NCBI RefSeq assembly: GCF_900110675.1
Contig: NZ_FOEN01000002.1
Span: 124,001-188,000, forward strand
Origin: Ignavigranum ruoffiae
Lineage (GTDB): Bacteria; Bacillota; Bacilli; Lactobacillales; Aerococcaceae
Reading direction: 5' to 3'
Length of the DNA stretch: 64,000 nucleotides
The translations under genes were made by a program, and so were the position numbers. How positions within the stretch are numbered: position 1 is the stretch's first letter; every line of letters begins with the position of its first letter. The notes under the pieces were generated by a model that saw nothing but the letters and a program-made list of their open reading frames with translations, did not search any database and was not told the origin of the DNA. Positions 34,676 to 43,931 of the stretch are shown in pieces.

Positions 34676-36271
34676 CTACTCGTCCAAACTTAGAGGGTCT
34701 TTGGCTAAGGAATAGGGTTCAACGAAGTCCATATGGCGATAATTTTGATTAATGGCTTGCCAATCACTGGCAGAGTAATTTTCCAAGGCTTGGTGGATTA
34801 ATTTGGCAATATCTATCTCGGACAGGGATAAGACTTTGTCTTTACTAAACCAATGATAGTTGCCGCCACCCACTGACCGGTATTGGGTCACAGCGACCGT
34901 ATAAACTTGATCCATCTTTATGGCTTGGCCAGTAGCTTCATCGGTCATTTCTAGCACGCGTTGGCCGATTGGCTGTTTTAAATCGACTAAACAATGGAAA
35001 CCTGAATAAAGGTCGTAATTATAATGTTGAGGTTTTGGTTCTAATTTACGAGGGTTAACCCGCAACTCTCCTCGTGAATTGAAAGAGAAATATTTCAAAT
35101 TAAATTCCATAATTTCTTTTAAATCTTGACCAGTCAAAGCCACCTTAGCAATCAAGTTATAGAAAGGATAGGAGAGGAGCAACTTCTCATTGGTAATTGG
35201 ACCAACAAAATCAGCGAAACTATCATTAACGATCGCAATACCAGAGAATTGCGCTCCCGTCTCTTTTAACTGCAATTGATTTAAGAGTTCAGCATAGGGA
35301 TGGCCGTACAGACGAGCAGCAAAGGCATCTTGAGTTGGCGATTGAATATCGGCGCTACCAATCACATGGTGTAGCCATTGACGTCCTTGCTGATAATCTG
35401 GATTTAAGACAGCCATCAGATTGCTATCATCTTCCTTGGCTTTACTAATCGGAATGAGTTGAGCCGACTTATCAATTATTCGATGGTGATCAATGGTCAA
35501 ATCAATTCGACCGATCCATTCGCCACCAAATCCTGGCTGTACTACGGCAACTTGTCTGACGATCTCGGCAATCTCACGGTGTTGGTGACCCGTCAAGAGC
35601 ACATCAATTCCCGGAATTTCTTCTAACATCCTGGCTCCTTGGTTTTCACCGGTTTGCGGTTCAATCGGTTGGAAATCAACCAAGTCCTTCTCAAAGCCCC
35701 CGTGATAAGCCAGAATCAAGACATCGACTCGGGGTCTAAGTTCGGCTACATATTTTTTGGCGGTGTCAAAGGCATCTGGGAAATCGAGTCCTTGATAATT
35801 CTGAGCTAATTCCCAATGTTTGATATAGGAAGTTGTTAAACCAATAATCCCAATCATTTGACCTTGAATTTCAATGATATCGTAAGGTTGACCATAAATA
35901 GGTTGACCCGAAATAGCGTCCACGGTATTGGCCGCTAGAATCTTCGCCTTTAATTGTTGTAAAATGTGATCACGATATTGATTACCAAAGTTAAACTCAT
36001 GATTGCCAATCAATTGATAATCGTAATTCAAATAGTTCATGGCCCGAGCAAACATATCCCCATTTTCTTCAATTTGAGCATAATAGGTGGCTAAGCCAGA
36101 ACCCTGAATAAAATCACCTAAATCAATGGTTAAATAAGGATGATCACATTTAGCTTGTAATTTTTTTAAGCATACGGCTGTATCTTTGAGCGATAAATTA
36201 TCGGCATCCGGCCGTTCAATCCATTGTCCATGGGTATCACTAGTAACAAAGAGGGTTAATTCCAAAGTCAT
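34676..36271 (-). CDS. 5'-nucleotidase/2',3'-cyclic phosphodiesterase family metallophosphatase (cytoplasmic)
   Basis: The 531-residue protein has both domains of the UshA/YfkN/CpdB group: calcineurin-like metallophosphatase (TSDTHG at 10, DLGDFIQG at about 50, GNHEFNFG at about 92, AYHGG, GHQHRE) and a C-terminal 5'-nucleotidase domain (IAIVNDSFADF, SYPFYNLIAKVALTGQDL and VTQYRSVGGGNYHWF). Unusually for this group there is no signal peptide, so its substrate must be intracellular. It overlaps the MBL-fold gene by 4 nt (ATGA). Confidence 0.87.
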   Translation of the reverse strand: MTLELTLFVTSDTHGQWIERPDADNLSLKDTAVCLKKLQAKCDHPYLTIDLGDFIQGSGLATYYAQIEENGDMFARAMNYLNYDYQLIGNHEFNFGNQYRDHILQQLKAKILAANTVDAISGQPIYGQPYDIIEIQGQMIGIIGLTTSYIKHWELAQNYQGLDFPDAFDTAKKYVAELRPRVDVLILAYHGGFEKDLVDFQPIEPQTGENQGARMLEEIPGIDVLLTGHQHREIAEIVRQVAVVQPGFGGEWIGRIDLTIDHHRIIDKSAQLIPISKAKEDDSNLMAVLNPDYQQGRQWLHHVIGSADIQSPTQDAFAARLYGHPYAELLNQLQLKETGAQFSGIAIVNDSFADFVGPITNEKLLLSYPFYNLIAKVALTGQDLKEIMEFNLKYFSFNSRGELRVNPRKLEPKPQHYNYDLYSGFHCLVDLKQPIGQRVLEMTDEATGQAIKMDQVYTVAVTQYRSVGGGNYHWFSKDKVLSLSEIDIAKLIHQALENYSASDWQAINQNYRHMDFVEPYSLAKDPLSLDE

Positions 36272-37608
36272 GCCATTCCTTCCTTCTGTAGGTCAATCAT
36301 CGACTTGATTTCTTCTATAGTATACCACTGATGCTTAACCGGCAAGCAAGTGGCTAGACCTTGTTGGTTTAAAGCCTGACCAAATTCCAGCGGATTGAAG
36401 CTATGCCAAGGCAAGACTCCCTTGGCTTGAATCAGATAAGCCAGGTTGAGTAAATCACGCTGTTCAGCATGACCAGACACATCCGCTTGATAGAATTTCC
36501 AACCGCGTTCCACGATTCCGCGGACAAACGCCTCATAACCGGGCATAAAAAAACCTAAAGGCTCGCCATTCGAATGTAAATAGCTACCTCGAGGCAATTG
36601 ATCAATAATTTCCAGGAAATCTTGATCCACTTGGATAAGATAGGATCCGGGATCAGAATGAATATCGACTAAACCTGCCTGGTTGAAAGATTTTACTATT
36701 AAGTGAGCTGGTAGGAAAGGTTGAATAAAATGATAGAAAGCTTCTTGAACCAGGACTTGCCGCTCACATTGCTGACAAAGTTCGACAAGCTGGATGAAAC
36801 GCTCTACATTTTGCGGATAACCATTAAAGGTAAAAAGCTGATCAGGATGTTGGGTTAACAAGTTTTTTATCTTTTGTAAGAGCCCTAACTCACTAGGCGC
36901 TTGAAGCGGAGTCATTAATTCAGCCAAAGCCAAAGCGACGGGTGTTTGCCGATCGGCAAATTCAGAGAAAGAGGTCCCTTCCAGAAGAAGCAAATCAACC
37001 TGCTTCTGCCGGGCCTCTAAAGCCCAAGTCCAAACCCGCTCGGGGTGAAAACCGGTTAGACGCAAATCTCCTGAATGAATCAATTGCCCATCCGAACACT
37101 CAATAAAGATTGCTGAAGCCCCCAAAGTATCATGGTCACTCTGCCGATAACGGATTTTAAAAGGGCCAAATTCTAAGGGAACCTCTGCTTCTACTGGTCT
37201 TAACTCTAGCTGATAATCTGGTAAAAAGCCATGATTGACTAACTGTTGATACAGCGGCAGCGCCTCCGCCGAAGCATAGACCGATAGCTCAGGACTGACA
37301 TGCTTCAAAGACCCCAGATGATCAATGTGCAGATGGCTTAAGCAGATAATGGTCTCTTTTTGCCGGGATTGATAAGATTGAATCTGACTCCTTTGCACTT
37401 GTTCTTGCGGATAGATTCCATCAACCTTGGGCAACAAGCCAGCCTCGATTAATTCTACGGTCTTGGATAAATCAAGTAAATCTTTAGCCTGGGCACCCAC
37501 CTGAGCCCCAAAATCAGTAATCACACGATAATCCCCATGTTCAATCAGAATAATATTCCCGCCAATCGTATCTAAGCCAGCCAAAAATTGAATTCGTGTC
37601 GCAGTCAT
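36268..37608 (-). CDS. MBL-fold hydrolase with beta-CASP-like C-terminus (RNase J-like)
   Basis: The 446-residue protein has the metallo-beta-lactamase motifs: D of VITDFG, HLHIDHLG (about 94), SDHDTLGASAIFIECSDG and LIHSGDLRLTG, then a region ending in VSGHAEQRDLLNLAYLIQAK and VLPWHSFNP, as in RNase J beta-CASP enzymes. It is shorter than RNase J (about 555 aa) and lacks its C-terminal domain. It could be a nuclease or a phosphodiesterase; coupling with the nucleotidase suggests nucleotide or RNA breakdown. Confidence 0.75.
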   Translation of the reverse strand: MTATRIQFLAGLDTIGGNIILIEHGDYRVITDFGAQVGAQAKDLLDLSKTVELIEAGLLPKVDGIYPQEQVQRSQIQSYQSRQKETIICLSHLHIDHLGSLKHVSPELSVYASAEALPLYQQLVNHGFLPDYQLELRPVEAEVPLEFGPFKIRYRQSDHDTLGASAIFIECSDGQLIHSGDLRLTGFHPERVWTWALEARQKQVDLLLLEGTSFSEFADRQTPVALALAELMTPLQAPSELGLLQKIKNLLTQHPDQLFTFNGYPQNVERFIQLVELCQQCERQVLVQEAFYHFIQPFLPAHLIVKSFNQAGLVDIHSDPGSYLIQVDQDFLEIIDQLPRGSYLHSNGEPLGFFMPGYEAFVRGIVERGWKFYQADVSGHAEQRDLLNLAYLIQAKGVLPWHSFNPLEFGQALNQQGLATCLPVKHQWYTIEEIKSMIDLQKEGMA

Positions 37609-37715
37609 TCAGCCACTCCCTTTCCTCTACCCATTGTACGATAGGAGAAAGAAATTTAATAGGAGAAATGAGATAATCTTACACAATCACAAATTTAATA
37701 AATACCATGAAACAC

Positions 37716-37742
37716 AAAAACAACGCAGCTTTCGCTGCGTTG
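37716..37742 (-). terminator. Terminator of the LysM gene
   Basis: Minus-strand stem CAACGCAGC/GCTGCGTTG with a GAAA tetraloop followed by TTTTTG, 24 nt after the stop. Confidence 0.95.
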
Positions 37743-37765
37743 CTTCCTAAATTCAAATTCAATGA

Positions 37766-38857
37766 TTAATACCAGCCATTGGCTTGCCAGTAATTATAGG
37801 CTCCTGAGATGGATCCGTATGAGCCTACCATGTAGTCATACATCCATGCTAATTGAGTATATGGGTTGGTTGCCCAGTCGCTTCCGTGACTAGCCATTTT
37901 ATTTCCTGGTAGGGCTTGTGGTAGACCATAAGCTCCTGATGATGGATTAGAAATGGTTGGATTAAAGCCTGATTCATGGTTAATAATAAAGGCCCATTGA
38001 TCTTTCTCGCTGGCAGAGATACCATAATTTTGGCAGATCAACTCGAAAGCTGAATAGGCATCCATGCCTGCAGTTGGGGCTACTTGTTCTGAGCTTGCTT
38101 CAGTTTCTTCCACTGGCGCTTCGGTAACGACTTCAGTTTCCACTGGTGCTTCGGTCACAGGTTCTGTCTCTACTGTTGTTTCTTCTGTGCTTAATTCAGT
38201 TTCAACTGATGTCTCGGTAGTGGTCTCCACGATCTCGCTAGTAGTTTCGCTGCTAGCTTCCGTAGTGGCCTCACTCAGACTAGTTTCTTCTGTCCAATCA
38301 GACTCAATTGCACTCGTTTCGACTTCAGCAACTTCGGTCGTTGTTGTTTCTTCAGCGACCCATTCTTCAACCGCAGAGGGTTCTAACCATTGTTCAGTTT
38401 CTTCAGACGTTTCTGTCCAAAGATTTTCGCCTGCTGTTTCAAAATCAGCGACGACTGGCATCTCTTCAGAGGCAATTTCTTGAGCCTCTGTCACATTTTC
38501 AACGGGTGCTCCATTAATGGACGAATACATTTCATCATTGACGGTCAGAGTATGGTTTTGACGGTCAAATGAGATGGTTGATCCAGCGATAATTAAGTCG
38601 GGATTTTCGATCTGATTCAATGCCGCTAATTCAAGCACACCCATGTCTAAACTGCTAGCAATTGAAGTTAGGGTGTCGCCCCATTGAACGACATAATCCA
38701 CTTGATTTTCTTTTGATTGACGGACTGAAGCCATCACTTCTTCTAAGGAACGAGCTACCCAAGAGAATTGAGACAATGAATCATTGGCTTGGGCGACAGC
38801 GTGTCCGGACAAGGCCATTGACAAGGTCAAGGCAGTCAAAGTTAGTTTCTTCTTCAT
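37766..38857 (-). CDS. Secreted LysM protein with transglycosylase-like C-terminal domain
   Basis: The 363-residue protein has a signal peptide (KKKLTLTALTLSMALSGHAVAQA), a LysM domain (VQWGDTLTSIASSLDMGVLELAALNQI at about 60-86), a long Thr/Glu/Val-rich linker with imperfect repeats (TEAPVETEVVTEAPVEETE, about 150-255) and a C-terminal lytic transglycosylase-like domain (KDQWAFIINHESGFNPTISN, then SSGAYGLPQALPGNKM) as in IsaA/Apf-type muralytic proteins. The Glu in NHESGF is the probable catalytic residue. It binds and trims peptidoglycan. The mRNA leader has a stable hairpin; a WalR-like site lies upstream. Confidence 0.88.
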   Translation of the reverse strand: MKKKLTLTALTLSMALSGHAVAQANDSLSQFSWVARSLEEVMASVRQSKENQVDYVVQWGDTLTSIASSLDMGVLELAALNQIENPDLIIAGSTISFDRQNHTLTVNDEMYSSINGAPVENVTEAQEIASEEMPVVADFETAGENLWTETSEETEQWLEPSAVEEWVAEETTTTEVAEVETSAIESDWTEETSLSEATTEASSETTSEIVETTTETSVETELSTEETTVETEPVTEAPVETEVVTEAPVEETEASSEQVAPTAGMDAYSAFELICQNYGISASEKDQWAFIINHESGFNPTISNPSSGAYGLPQALPGNKMASHGSDWATNPYTQLAWMYDYMVGSYGSISGAYNYWQANGWY

Positions 38858-38884
38858 ATTATGTAAAACTCCTTATAATAAGAT

Positions 38885-38918
38885 CCCTCACGACCCAAAA
38901 AGAGGTCGAAAAAGAGGG
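38885..38918 (-). promoter_or_regulatory. 5' leader hairpin of the LysM gene
   Basis: Minus-strand arms CCCTC/GAGGG and CGACC/GGTCG form a stacked stem (38914-38918 with 38885-38889; 38904-38908 with 38891-38895) shortly before the AAGGAG. No T tract follows, so it is not a terminator; it may stabilise the mRNA or gate translation. Confidence 0.5.
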
Positions 38919-38939
38919 TTATTTCTAACTACAAGGGAT

Positions 38940-38968
38940 ATCGTACCTGAAAAATCGGCCCGAGACAA
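38940..38968 (-). promoter_or_regulatory. Promoter of the LysM gene
   Basis: Minus strand TTGTCT (38963-38968) and TACGAT (38940-38945) with 17-nt spacing, giving a leader of about 75 nt. Confidence 0.5.
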
Positions 38969-39034
38969 TCAAATCCGATGATTCGTTATCCACTCTTAAA
39001 TTAACAAGGCATTCTGTTATCTAAGCTACATCTC

Positions 39035-39051
39035 TGTAATCCAATCGTAAT
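39035..39051. promoter_or_regulatory. WalR-like site upstream of the LysM gene
   Basis: Plus-strand TGTAAT-n5-CGTAAT resembles the WalR consensus TGTWAH-n5-TGTWAH, with another TGTAAT at 39055-39060. WalR controls wall hydrolases, fitting the gene, but the site is about 70-90 nt upstream of the -35 and of modest quality. Confidence 0.3.
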
Positions 39052-39238
39052 TTTTGTAATTTTGAGCTTTTTGCTAAATTTTCTCTCAATTAAAACTAGC
39101 TAAAGCCCATCAAGTCTCCATCATGCTTCAATAAAACCATCTATTCAACTAGCCAGCTATACTTATTATATTATTTGTAATTTTAATATATCGTGGTAAA
39201 ATATGAAATAAGTCCAATAAAAGAGAAGGAGGCATAAA

Positions 39239-39538
39239 ATGAAAAGTATCGATGTCGAGGCTGCCGAAGTTCTTGAAAAAGTGAGTGTCATCAAAGTCTT
39301 AGCTCATCCAATCAGATATTCTATTGCCCTCGCTTTGTATCATAATGGAACCCTGAATGTCGGGGCGATTCAAGATGTCTTGTCTCTTCCACAGTCCACT
39401 GTCTCTCAGCACATCAGTAAATTGAGAGAAGCAAGAGTAGTGACTGCGTCACGCGAAGGCACAAAGATCTTCTATGAATTATCTAACCCCATCGCTCCCT
39501 CATCACTAATCTCTAATGCCTATAATTTTGCCCAATAA
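39239..39538 (+). CDS. ArsR-family transcriptional regulator
   Basis: The 99-residue protein is one winged HTH: VIKVLAHPIRYSIALALYHNG, then VGAIQDVLSLPQSTVSQHISKLREARVV (recognition helix) and SREGTKIFYELSNP. Metal-binding Cys of ArsR/CadC are absent, so it could be of the redox or metal-independent (PagR/BigR) kind. It has its own extended -10 (TGGTAAAAT, about 39193) and AAGGAGG. No target gene is adjacent on the same strand; autoregulation is likely. Confidence 0.88.
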   Translation: MKSIDVEAAEVLEKVSVIKVLAHPIRYSIALALYHNGTLNVGAIQDVLSLPQSTVSQHISKLREARVVTASREGTKIFYELSNPIAPSSLISNAYNFAQ

Positions 39539-39594
39539 AAGACGGTCGCAGGAGACATCGATTCAATTGATCTATCCTTGACCGTAACCCAAAT

Positions 39595-39631
39595 AAAATC
39601 CCCGAGCCAAAATAATTGGTTCGGGGATTTT
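39595..39631. terminator. Bidirectional terminator between convergent genes
   Basis: AAAATCCCCGA-CCAA/TTGG-TCGGGGATTTT, about 16 bp with one wobble and 5-nt loop; it gives T-rich tails on both strands. Confidence 0.93.
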
Positions 39632-39661
39632 GTCTGTTTAGCCCAAAATTCTTAATCAGCC

Positions 39662-41455
39662 TTACTGATCAGCTCGAGTCGTTTCATCAACACTAATCCA
39701 TAATTTAGAACGAATATCGTTAAATGCCTCATGAACACGAACAGAAAGTTGAGCAACTTGTTCACCAATAATGTCATAATTACCCGGTTCAGCAGTATAA
39801 ACAGCCAAGGAGTACTCGCCATAAGGCGTGACGAAAGTAGCCACATCATTCTGTTCAGTACCACCTAGCCCTGACTTGTTCCATGACCGCGTGTCACCCC
39901 AAATGTAAGTCCGCAAGAAGGTATGGGTATTCATGGTAAACTTGTTAATCAACATCTCATCCCAGGGTTCTCCATTAACTTGATTGTTAGCCAGATAGGC
40001 GAAGAAGCGAGCCGCATCGGCGGGTGAAGTAGTAAACCAGGTACTATCCCCCCCATAATATTTCCCTTGGATATAGGTATCATAAAGTCCCATCTGATGA
40101 ATATGCGGATTAATGACTGGACCGCCACCGACCGTATCAATAATCAGATTCGCTGCCGTATTGTCCGAATAGATTGAAACTAAGTCAACGAGTTCATCAA
40201 TGGTGAATTGTGAGCCATTGGCATAGCCCTGGATAATTCCAGCTCCGGGCACTTTATCTTCATCATAGAGCGTCACCACGGTTTCTGGGGATAGCTGTCC
40301 TGTTTTATACTGATGATAAAGCTCACCCAAGACATAAATCTTCTGGGTCGAAGCTGGGAAGAAAATCTGATTATTATAGGAAGTCTGAGCCATCGTTTCA
40401 TTATTTATAAAGGAAGCACCTACGCGGGCATTAATCCCATCAACCTCTTCTTGCAAGATCTGATCAATCGTATCTAATAATTCACGCTCACTATAATAGG
40501 TCAGGACATAATCTTGATAAGTCGTGTCTTTCTTAATCCAGCCTAAATCTTCATAACCGATATTGACATGGAGCCATTCCCCGTTTAGGGTTTGAGCCTC
40601 TTCCACTACTTCCATCGGCATCTCAAAAAAGTTCTCCGTGGTGGTTAATAAGCCAGAACCTTTGCTTCCCGGCGGTGCCGTCATAATCAAAGCATCAGTA
40701 TTTTTATAGAGAATACTATATTGAACTGGTTTAATAGCTGCATTGGCTGAATATTGTCCTTTAGGCGTTAGATAGATGGTTCGCCATTGAGGTCGTGGCA
40801 TTAACTTTGCCAGACGTTCACGTTGACTATTCATTTGCTTCGCTTGGGGAATATCGATCACTTGGTCGGTCGCTAGCCCCTGTTGATAATAACGCCAGCC
40901 CTCGAAGGGCAAGTCATGCCAGCCGGTATAAGGTTGACCAAATTGAAATAGATAGACCTTCCCCGCTGCCTGATACCAAGCGAACTGATTGATGCTCTCT
41001 TCTTTGATTAATTGATAGCGATTGGCCCTTGACTTCAGTGACAGCTTGGCAACATTGGGACTGTAGTAGAACCAAGGTACAACCTCAGGTTCTTCAACAA
41101 GCTCGCTCGTTGCTTCTTGATTCACCACTTCTGCGAGCAAGGGCTCATCAGTTCGATGCGAAACCCCTACGTTCAAGTCGCTATCCTTTAGACTTTGAAC
41201 CAAAATCCGATCCTCGGGATCCAAATTGAATTGTCGTAGAGGAGTAAATTGCGAAAGTTTGGGCCCTTGCTTGGAAGCTAAGGGCTGGTCTAGCGAGAAT
41301 TTCTCGGAAGAAGTTATATTAAAGATTCCAGCGACTACACTTACAATCAACCATACCACGACCATCAGCATTAAGATGGCGGCCATCAGCCACCAAATTC
41401 GATTCTTTCTATTCTTAAGGGCTTGATCTTGAATTGAACCCCATATCTTCTTCAC
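39662..41455 (-). CDS. Membrane-anchored serine hydrolase (class A beta-lactamase-like), catalytically intact
   Basis: The 597-residue protein has a cytoplasmic N-terminus, one membrane helix (about 22-44), SH3-like wall-binding segments (about 230-325) and a beta-lactamase-like domain with all motifs: PASTQKIYVLGELY (SxxK), IYSDNTAANLIIDTVGG (SDN) and WNKSGLGG (KSG for KTG). It is likely a D,D-peptidase/esterase acting on wall material rather than a drug-destroying beta-lactamase. The start is GTG (41453-41455) with GAGGAG 8 nt upstream. It follows the trigger-factor-like gene closely. Compare with the dead homologue at 2934-4745. Confidence 0.85.
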   Translation of the reverse strand: MKKIWGSIQDQALKNRKNRIWWLMAAILMLMVVVWLIVSVVAGIFNITSSEKFSLDQPLASKQGPKLSQFTPLRQFNLDPEDRILVQSLKDSDLNVGVSHRTDEPLLAEVVNQEATSELVEEPEVVPWFYYSPNVAKLSLKSRANRYQLIKEESINQFAWYQAAGKVYLFQFGQPYTGWHDLPFEGWRYYQQGLATDQVIDIPQAKQMNSQRERLAKLMPRPQWRTIYLTPKGQYSANAAIKPVQYSILYKNTDALIMTAPPGSKGSGLLTTTENFFEMPMEVVEEAQTLNGEWLHVNIGYEDLGWIKKDTTYQDYVLTYYSERELLDTIDQILQEEVDGINARVGASFINNETMAQTSYNNQIFFPASTQKIYVLGELYHQYKTGQLSPETVVTLYDEDKVPGAGIIQGYANGSQFTIDELVDLVSIYSDNTAANLIIDTVGGGPVINPHIHQMGLYDTYIQGKYYGGDSTWFTTSPADAARFFAYLANNQVNGEPWDEMLINKFTMNTHTFLRTYIWGDTRSWNKSGLGGTEQNDVATFVTPYGEYSLAVYTAEPGNYDIIGEQVAQLSVRVHEAFNDIRSKLWISVDETTRADQ

Positions 41456-41479
41456 GGCCTAATCTCCTCATCTAAGTCA

Positions 41480-42235
41480 TTAGCGATTTTTAAACAAGCG
41501 AACTTCTGCACCGGGATTAATCTTAATTTTCATTTGTTTGACGTAATATTGAAACATTTCTTGCGAGAGTTCCATCTCAGGAATCATCTTTAAATATCTT
41601 TGATAAGGAATTTGTTCCCTTAACTCAATTTCATCGGCCTGGTTATGTAAGACATTCTGCATGATGAAGCTCTCATAAGTTTCTTCATTCAATTGCCGAC
41701 CAGATTGGTTGAAGATATCTTGGGCAATCAATTTAAAGGTAAAATCTTCTAAAGCGCGTTCCGCAAGGATATCTCGCACATCCCCCTCAAATTCAAGTTT
41801 CAGTCGATCCCGAGCATACGCCTTTAACGTTCGACCTTCTGCTTGAGCATAAGCCTCGACTTGTTCAATATATTCTTTAACATAGGCCTCTTTTTCTGAG
41901 CGGTCCATCACCGTATTGGCCGTTTGTCGGTAGAATTTCAAGATAAAAGGTAAAACTTGTTCGAAATATTGATAGTTTTCTTGATTCTTCTGGTAAGTCT
42001 CCATACCGTATTGTTTTAGCTGAGCCAAATTGTCGATGCCAGGTAAATTTAAAGCCGCCACTTTCTCATCAGTTAAGGCGGACCATTCCTGACCCGTCAT
42101 CTTCGCATATTGTTCTTCGGCATAATCCACCAAAGGCTGCGCCACGGCGTCCCAGGATGGAATCTCAATCGTCAGTAAATCTTCAGGTATTGGAATTTTT
42201 TGATAATCAATATAATTGGTCACACTACTCTGCAT
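41480..42235 (-). CDS. Trigger factor C-terminal-like helical protein
   Basis: The 251-residue, acidic, all-helical protein lacks a signal peptide. The pattern LNLPGIDNLAQLKQYGMETY, LKFYRQTANTVMDRSEKEAYVKEYIEQVEAYA and the final VLHNQADEIELREQIPYQRY resembles the C-terminal substrate-cradle domain of trigger factor/SurA chaperones, but the ribosome-binding and PPIase domains are absent. It may hold or chaperone a client, perhaps the serine hydrolase encoded next. The ATG at 42233-42235 (GAGGAGGG 5 nt upstream) is better than the longer frame. Assignment is tentative. Confidence 0.55.
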   Translation of the reverse strand: MQSSVTNYIDYQKIPIPEDLLTIEIPSWDAVAQPLVDYAEEQYAKMTGQEWSALTDEKVAALNLPGIDNLAQLKQYGMETYQKNQENYQYFEQVLPFILKFYRQTANTVMDRSEKEAYVKEYIEQVEAYAQAEGRTLKAYARDRLKLEFEGDVRDILAERALEDFTFKLIAQDIFNQSGRQLNEETYESFIMQNVLHNQADEIELREQIPYQRYLKMIPEMELSQEMFQYYVKQMKIKINPGAEVRLFKNR

Positions 42236-42292
42236 CAGAACCCTCCTCGTCATCTCTTAATTTTAGCTAAGCCTGTCAGGAATCTCAAGTTC

Positions 42293-42338
42293 AAAATAAT
42301 TTTGTTCTTTCTATGCAAAAATAATTTTGTTCTTTCTA
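42293..42338. repeat. Exact 21-bp tandem direct repeat
   Basis: AAAATAATTTTGTTCTTTCTA occurs at 42293-42313 and 42318-42338 (25-nt period), just upstream of the trigger-factor-like gene. It may be a duplicated regulatory site or a replication slippage product. Confidence 0.8.
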
Positions 42339-42402
42339 AGCTAACTCCTTTTTAGAAAAAATAACCGATAAATTTAAGCTAGCTTAGAAGTTTCTTCAGC
42401 CA

Positions 42403-42900
42403 TTATAGTCTCATGATCATCCATTGGTCCATCGTATAATGACTGCCAACCATCTGAGACAAAGGTTGGGTCAAGGATGTAAAGCCCATTTTCTGATAAA
42501 AGCATAACGCATCGGTCAATTTTGAAGAGGATTCTAAGTAGAGCTGCTGGTATCCCGCTAAACGGGCTGCCTGACAAATATGGTCGAAGAGCTTGCGACC
42601 TAATCCTTGATGCAAAGCCTCTTGTTTGAGATAGAGTTTCTGTAACTCGGCAACGGGAAAGCCCTCTTGAATCTGACCGTAACCGCCACAACCCAAAATT
42701 TGCTGACCCTCTGCTAACACGAAAAAGGCAGACCGCTCTTGCTGCTGATAATGCTCAAACAGATGGTCTAATTGTGGATCCGTGTAAGAAGTTCCCGGCA
42801 AATCCAAATGATAATGTTCTAGCGATTGACGAATCAGCTGGGCTACAATTTCATTATCCTTTCCTTCAATCGGTCGAATATTTACATCGAAATGCTGCAA
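42403..42900 (-). CDS. GNAT-family N-acetyltransferase
   Basis: The 165-residue protein has the acetyl-CoA-binding core: ELQKLYLKQEALHQGLGRKLFDHI (motif A with Q-x-x-G-x-G/A) and LYLESSSKLTDALCFYQKMGF (motif B). Substrate is unknown. The start is TTG with AAGGA 6 nt upstream; no in-frame ATG is near. It begins 2 nt after the MBL lactonase-like gene, so the two form an operon. Confidence 0.87.
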   Translation of the reverse strand: MQHFDVNIRPIEGKDNEIVAQLIRQSLEHYHLDLPGTSYTDPQLDHLFEHYQQQERSAFFVLAEGQQILGCGGYGQIQEGFPVAELQKLYLKQEALHQGLGRKLFDHICQAARLAGYQQLYLESSSKLTDALCFYQKMGFTSLTQPLSQMVGSHYTMDQWMIMRL

Positions 42901-42902
42901 GG

Positions 42903-43787
42903 CTAGTCCTTCTTTCTAAAAGGCTGTAAAGCGGGCTTACTACGTTCTAAAGCAAAGGTCACTTCTCGACTTTCAGGATCAAATTTGGCCAAGCAGTAAC
43001 TAGGGTCATGATAAAAGCTAAAATAAGCGCCATTCTGCAAGCCACAATTCACCCAGAGTTCCTTCGATTGAATCGTATCTTGCGGATAATCATCGACACC
43101 CGGCACCCACAAAGGATTCAGATGCAAATGAGTCATCAAATGATCGGCCAAATGAAGCACTATTTCATCACCTTGACTCAACTTAATGATCGCATGACCA
43201 ATACTATGGCCCTTAGCTTGAAACAATTCAATCGCATCGTTGACGCGATAATATCCCCGCCAAAAGTCAACCTGATCAACAATCGGTTGCCAATTCTCCT
43301 GACGGTATGTTGCTCGTGTCCGTAGGGGTGGTTGTAGCAGTTCATCCCATTCGATTTCATTCACCAGAATTCGAGCCTTGGGATAGACCAACTCATACCC
43401 GGATTCAGAGTGGCTCGAACAGCGCGACAAGCCACCACAATGGTCGTTATGCATGTGCGTCATAATAATTAAATCAATATCTTCTGCTTTCAGACCCAGT
43501 CGAGCGAGTGAAGCTAAGGTTCGATTCTCACCAACAACTCCCTCATTACGAATCGTCTTGGCATCTAATTTATCCAGCCCATAGCCTGCATCGATTAAGA
43601 TATTCTGACCTTGATACTGAATAAGTATCGGGTCACAGGTTTGTGACACTTGATTATGCTCATTGACCTCGACCAAATTTCGCCAAACAACTTGTGGCAC
43701 TGGACCAAATAAGCGTCCCGCATCACACCAAAAAGAATTCCCCTCCAAAAAATGCAGGGTCATATCATGAAATTTAAAGCAATCCAT
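42903..43787 (-). CDS. MBL-fold hydrolase, AHL lactonase/YtnP-like
   Basis: The 294-residue protein has the lactonase-type metal motif THMHNDHCGGL (HxHxDH at about 110), KGHSIGHAIIKL and LHLADHLMTHLHLNP, the YtnP/quinolone-MBL group pattern. Members open lactone rings (some quench quorum signals) or hydrolyse related esters; the true substrate is unknown. No signal peptide. Operon partner is the GNAT gene. Confidence 0.82.
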   Translation of the reverse strand: MDCFKFHDMTLHFLEGNSFWCDAGRLFGPVPQVVWRNLVEVNEHNQVSQTCDPILIQYQGQNILIDAGYGLDKLDAKTIRNEGVVGENRTLASLARLGLKAEDIDLIIMTHMHNDHCGGLSRCSSHSESGYELVYPKARILVNEIEWDELLQPPLRTRATYRQENWQPIVDQVDFWRGYYRVNDAIELFQAKGHSIGHAIIKLSQGDEIVLHLADHLMTHLHLNPLWVPGVDDYPQDTIQSKELWVNCGLQNGAYFSFYHDPSYCLAKFDPESREVTFALERSKPALQPFRKKD

Positions 43788-43931
43788 TCAATCCCCCCAA
43801 TTAAAAGTAATTATAAGCTTTATATAATAGGTAGACAAAGGATTTGTTTAAATAAAATAAATTATCTGCTTTACGAGAGCTTCATCCATCGATTACAATA
43901 AACATACATTACTAAACACTGGAGGACGACA

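Noticed and set aside
38064-38483. 139-residue plus-strand frame of Ser/Val/Thr
   Set aside because: Antisense shadow of the Thr/Glu-rich linker of the LysM protein; no ribosome site or signal.
38858-39000. Possible c-di-AMP (ydaO) riboswitch before the LysM gene
   Set aside because: The leader is about 75 nt and forms only one stem; the ydaO core motifs are missing.
39662-41455. Antibiotic-destroying beta-lactamase
   Set aside because: Motifs are intact, but the long SH3-like wall region and membrane anchor fit a wall-active serine hydrolase better.
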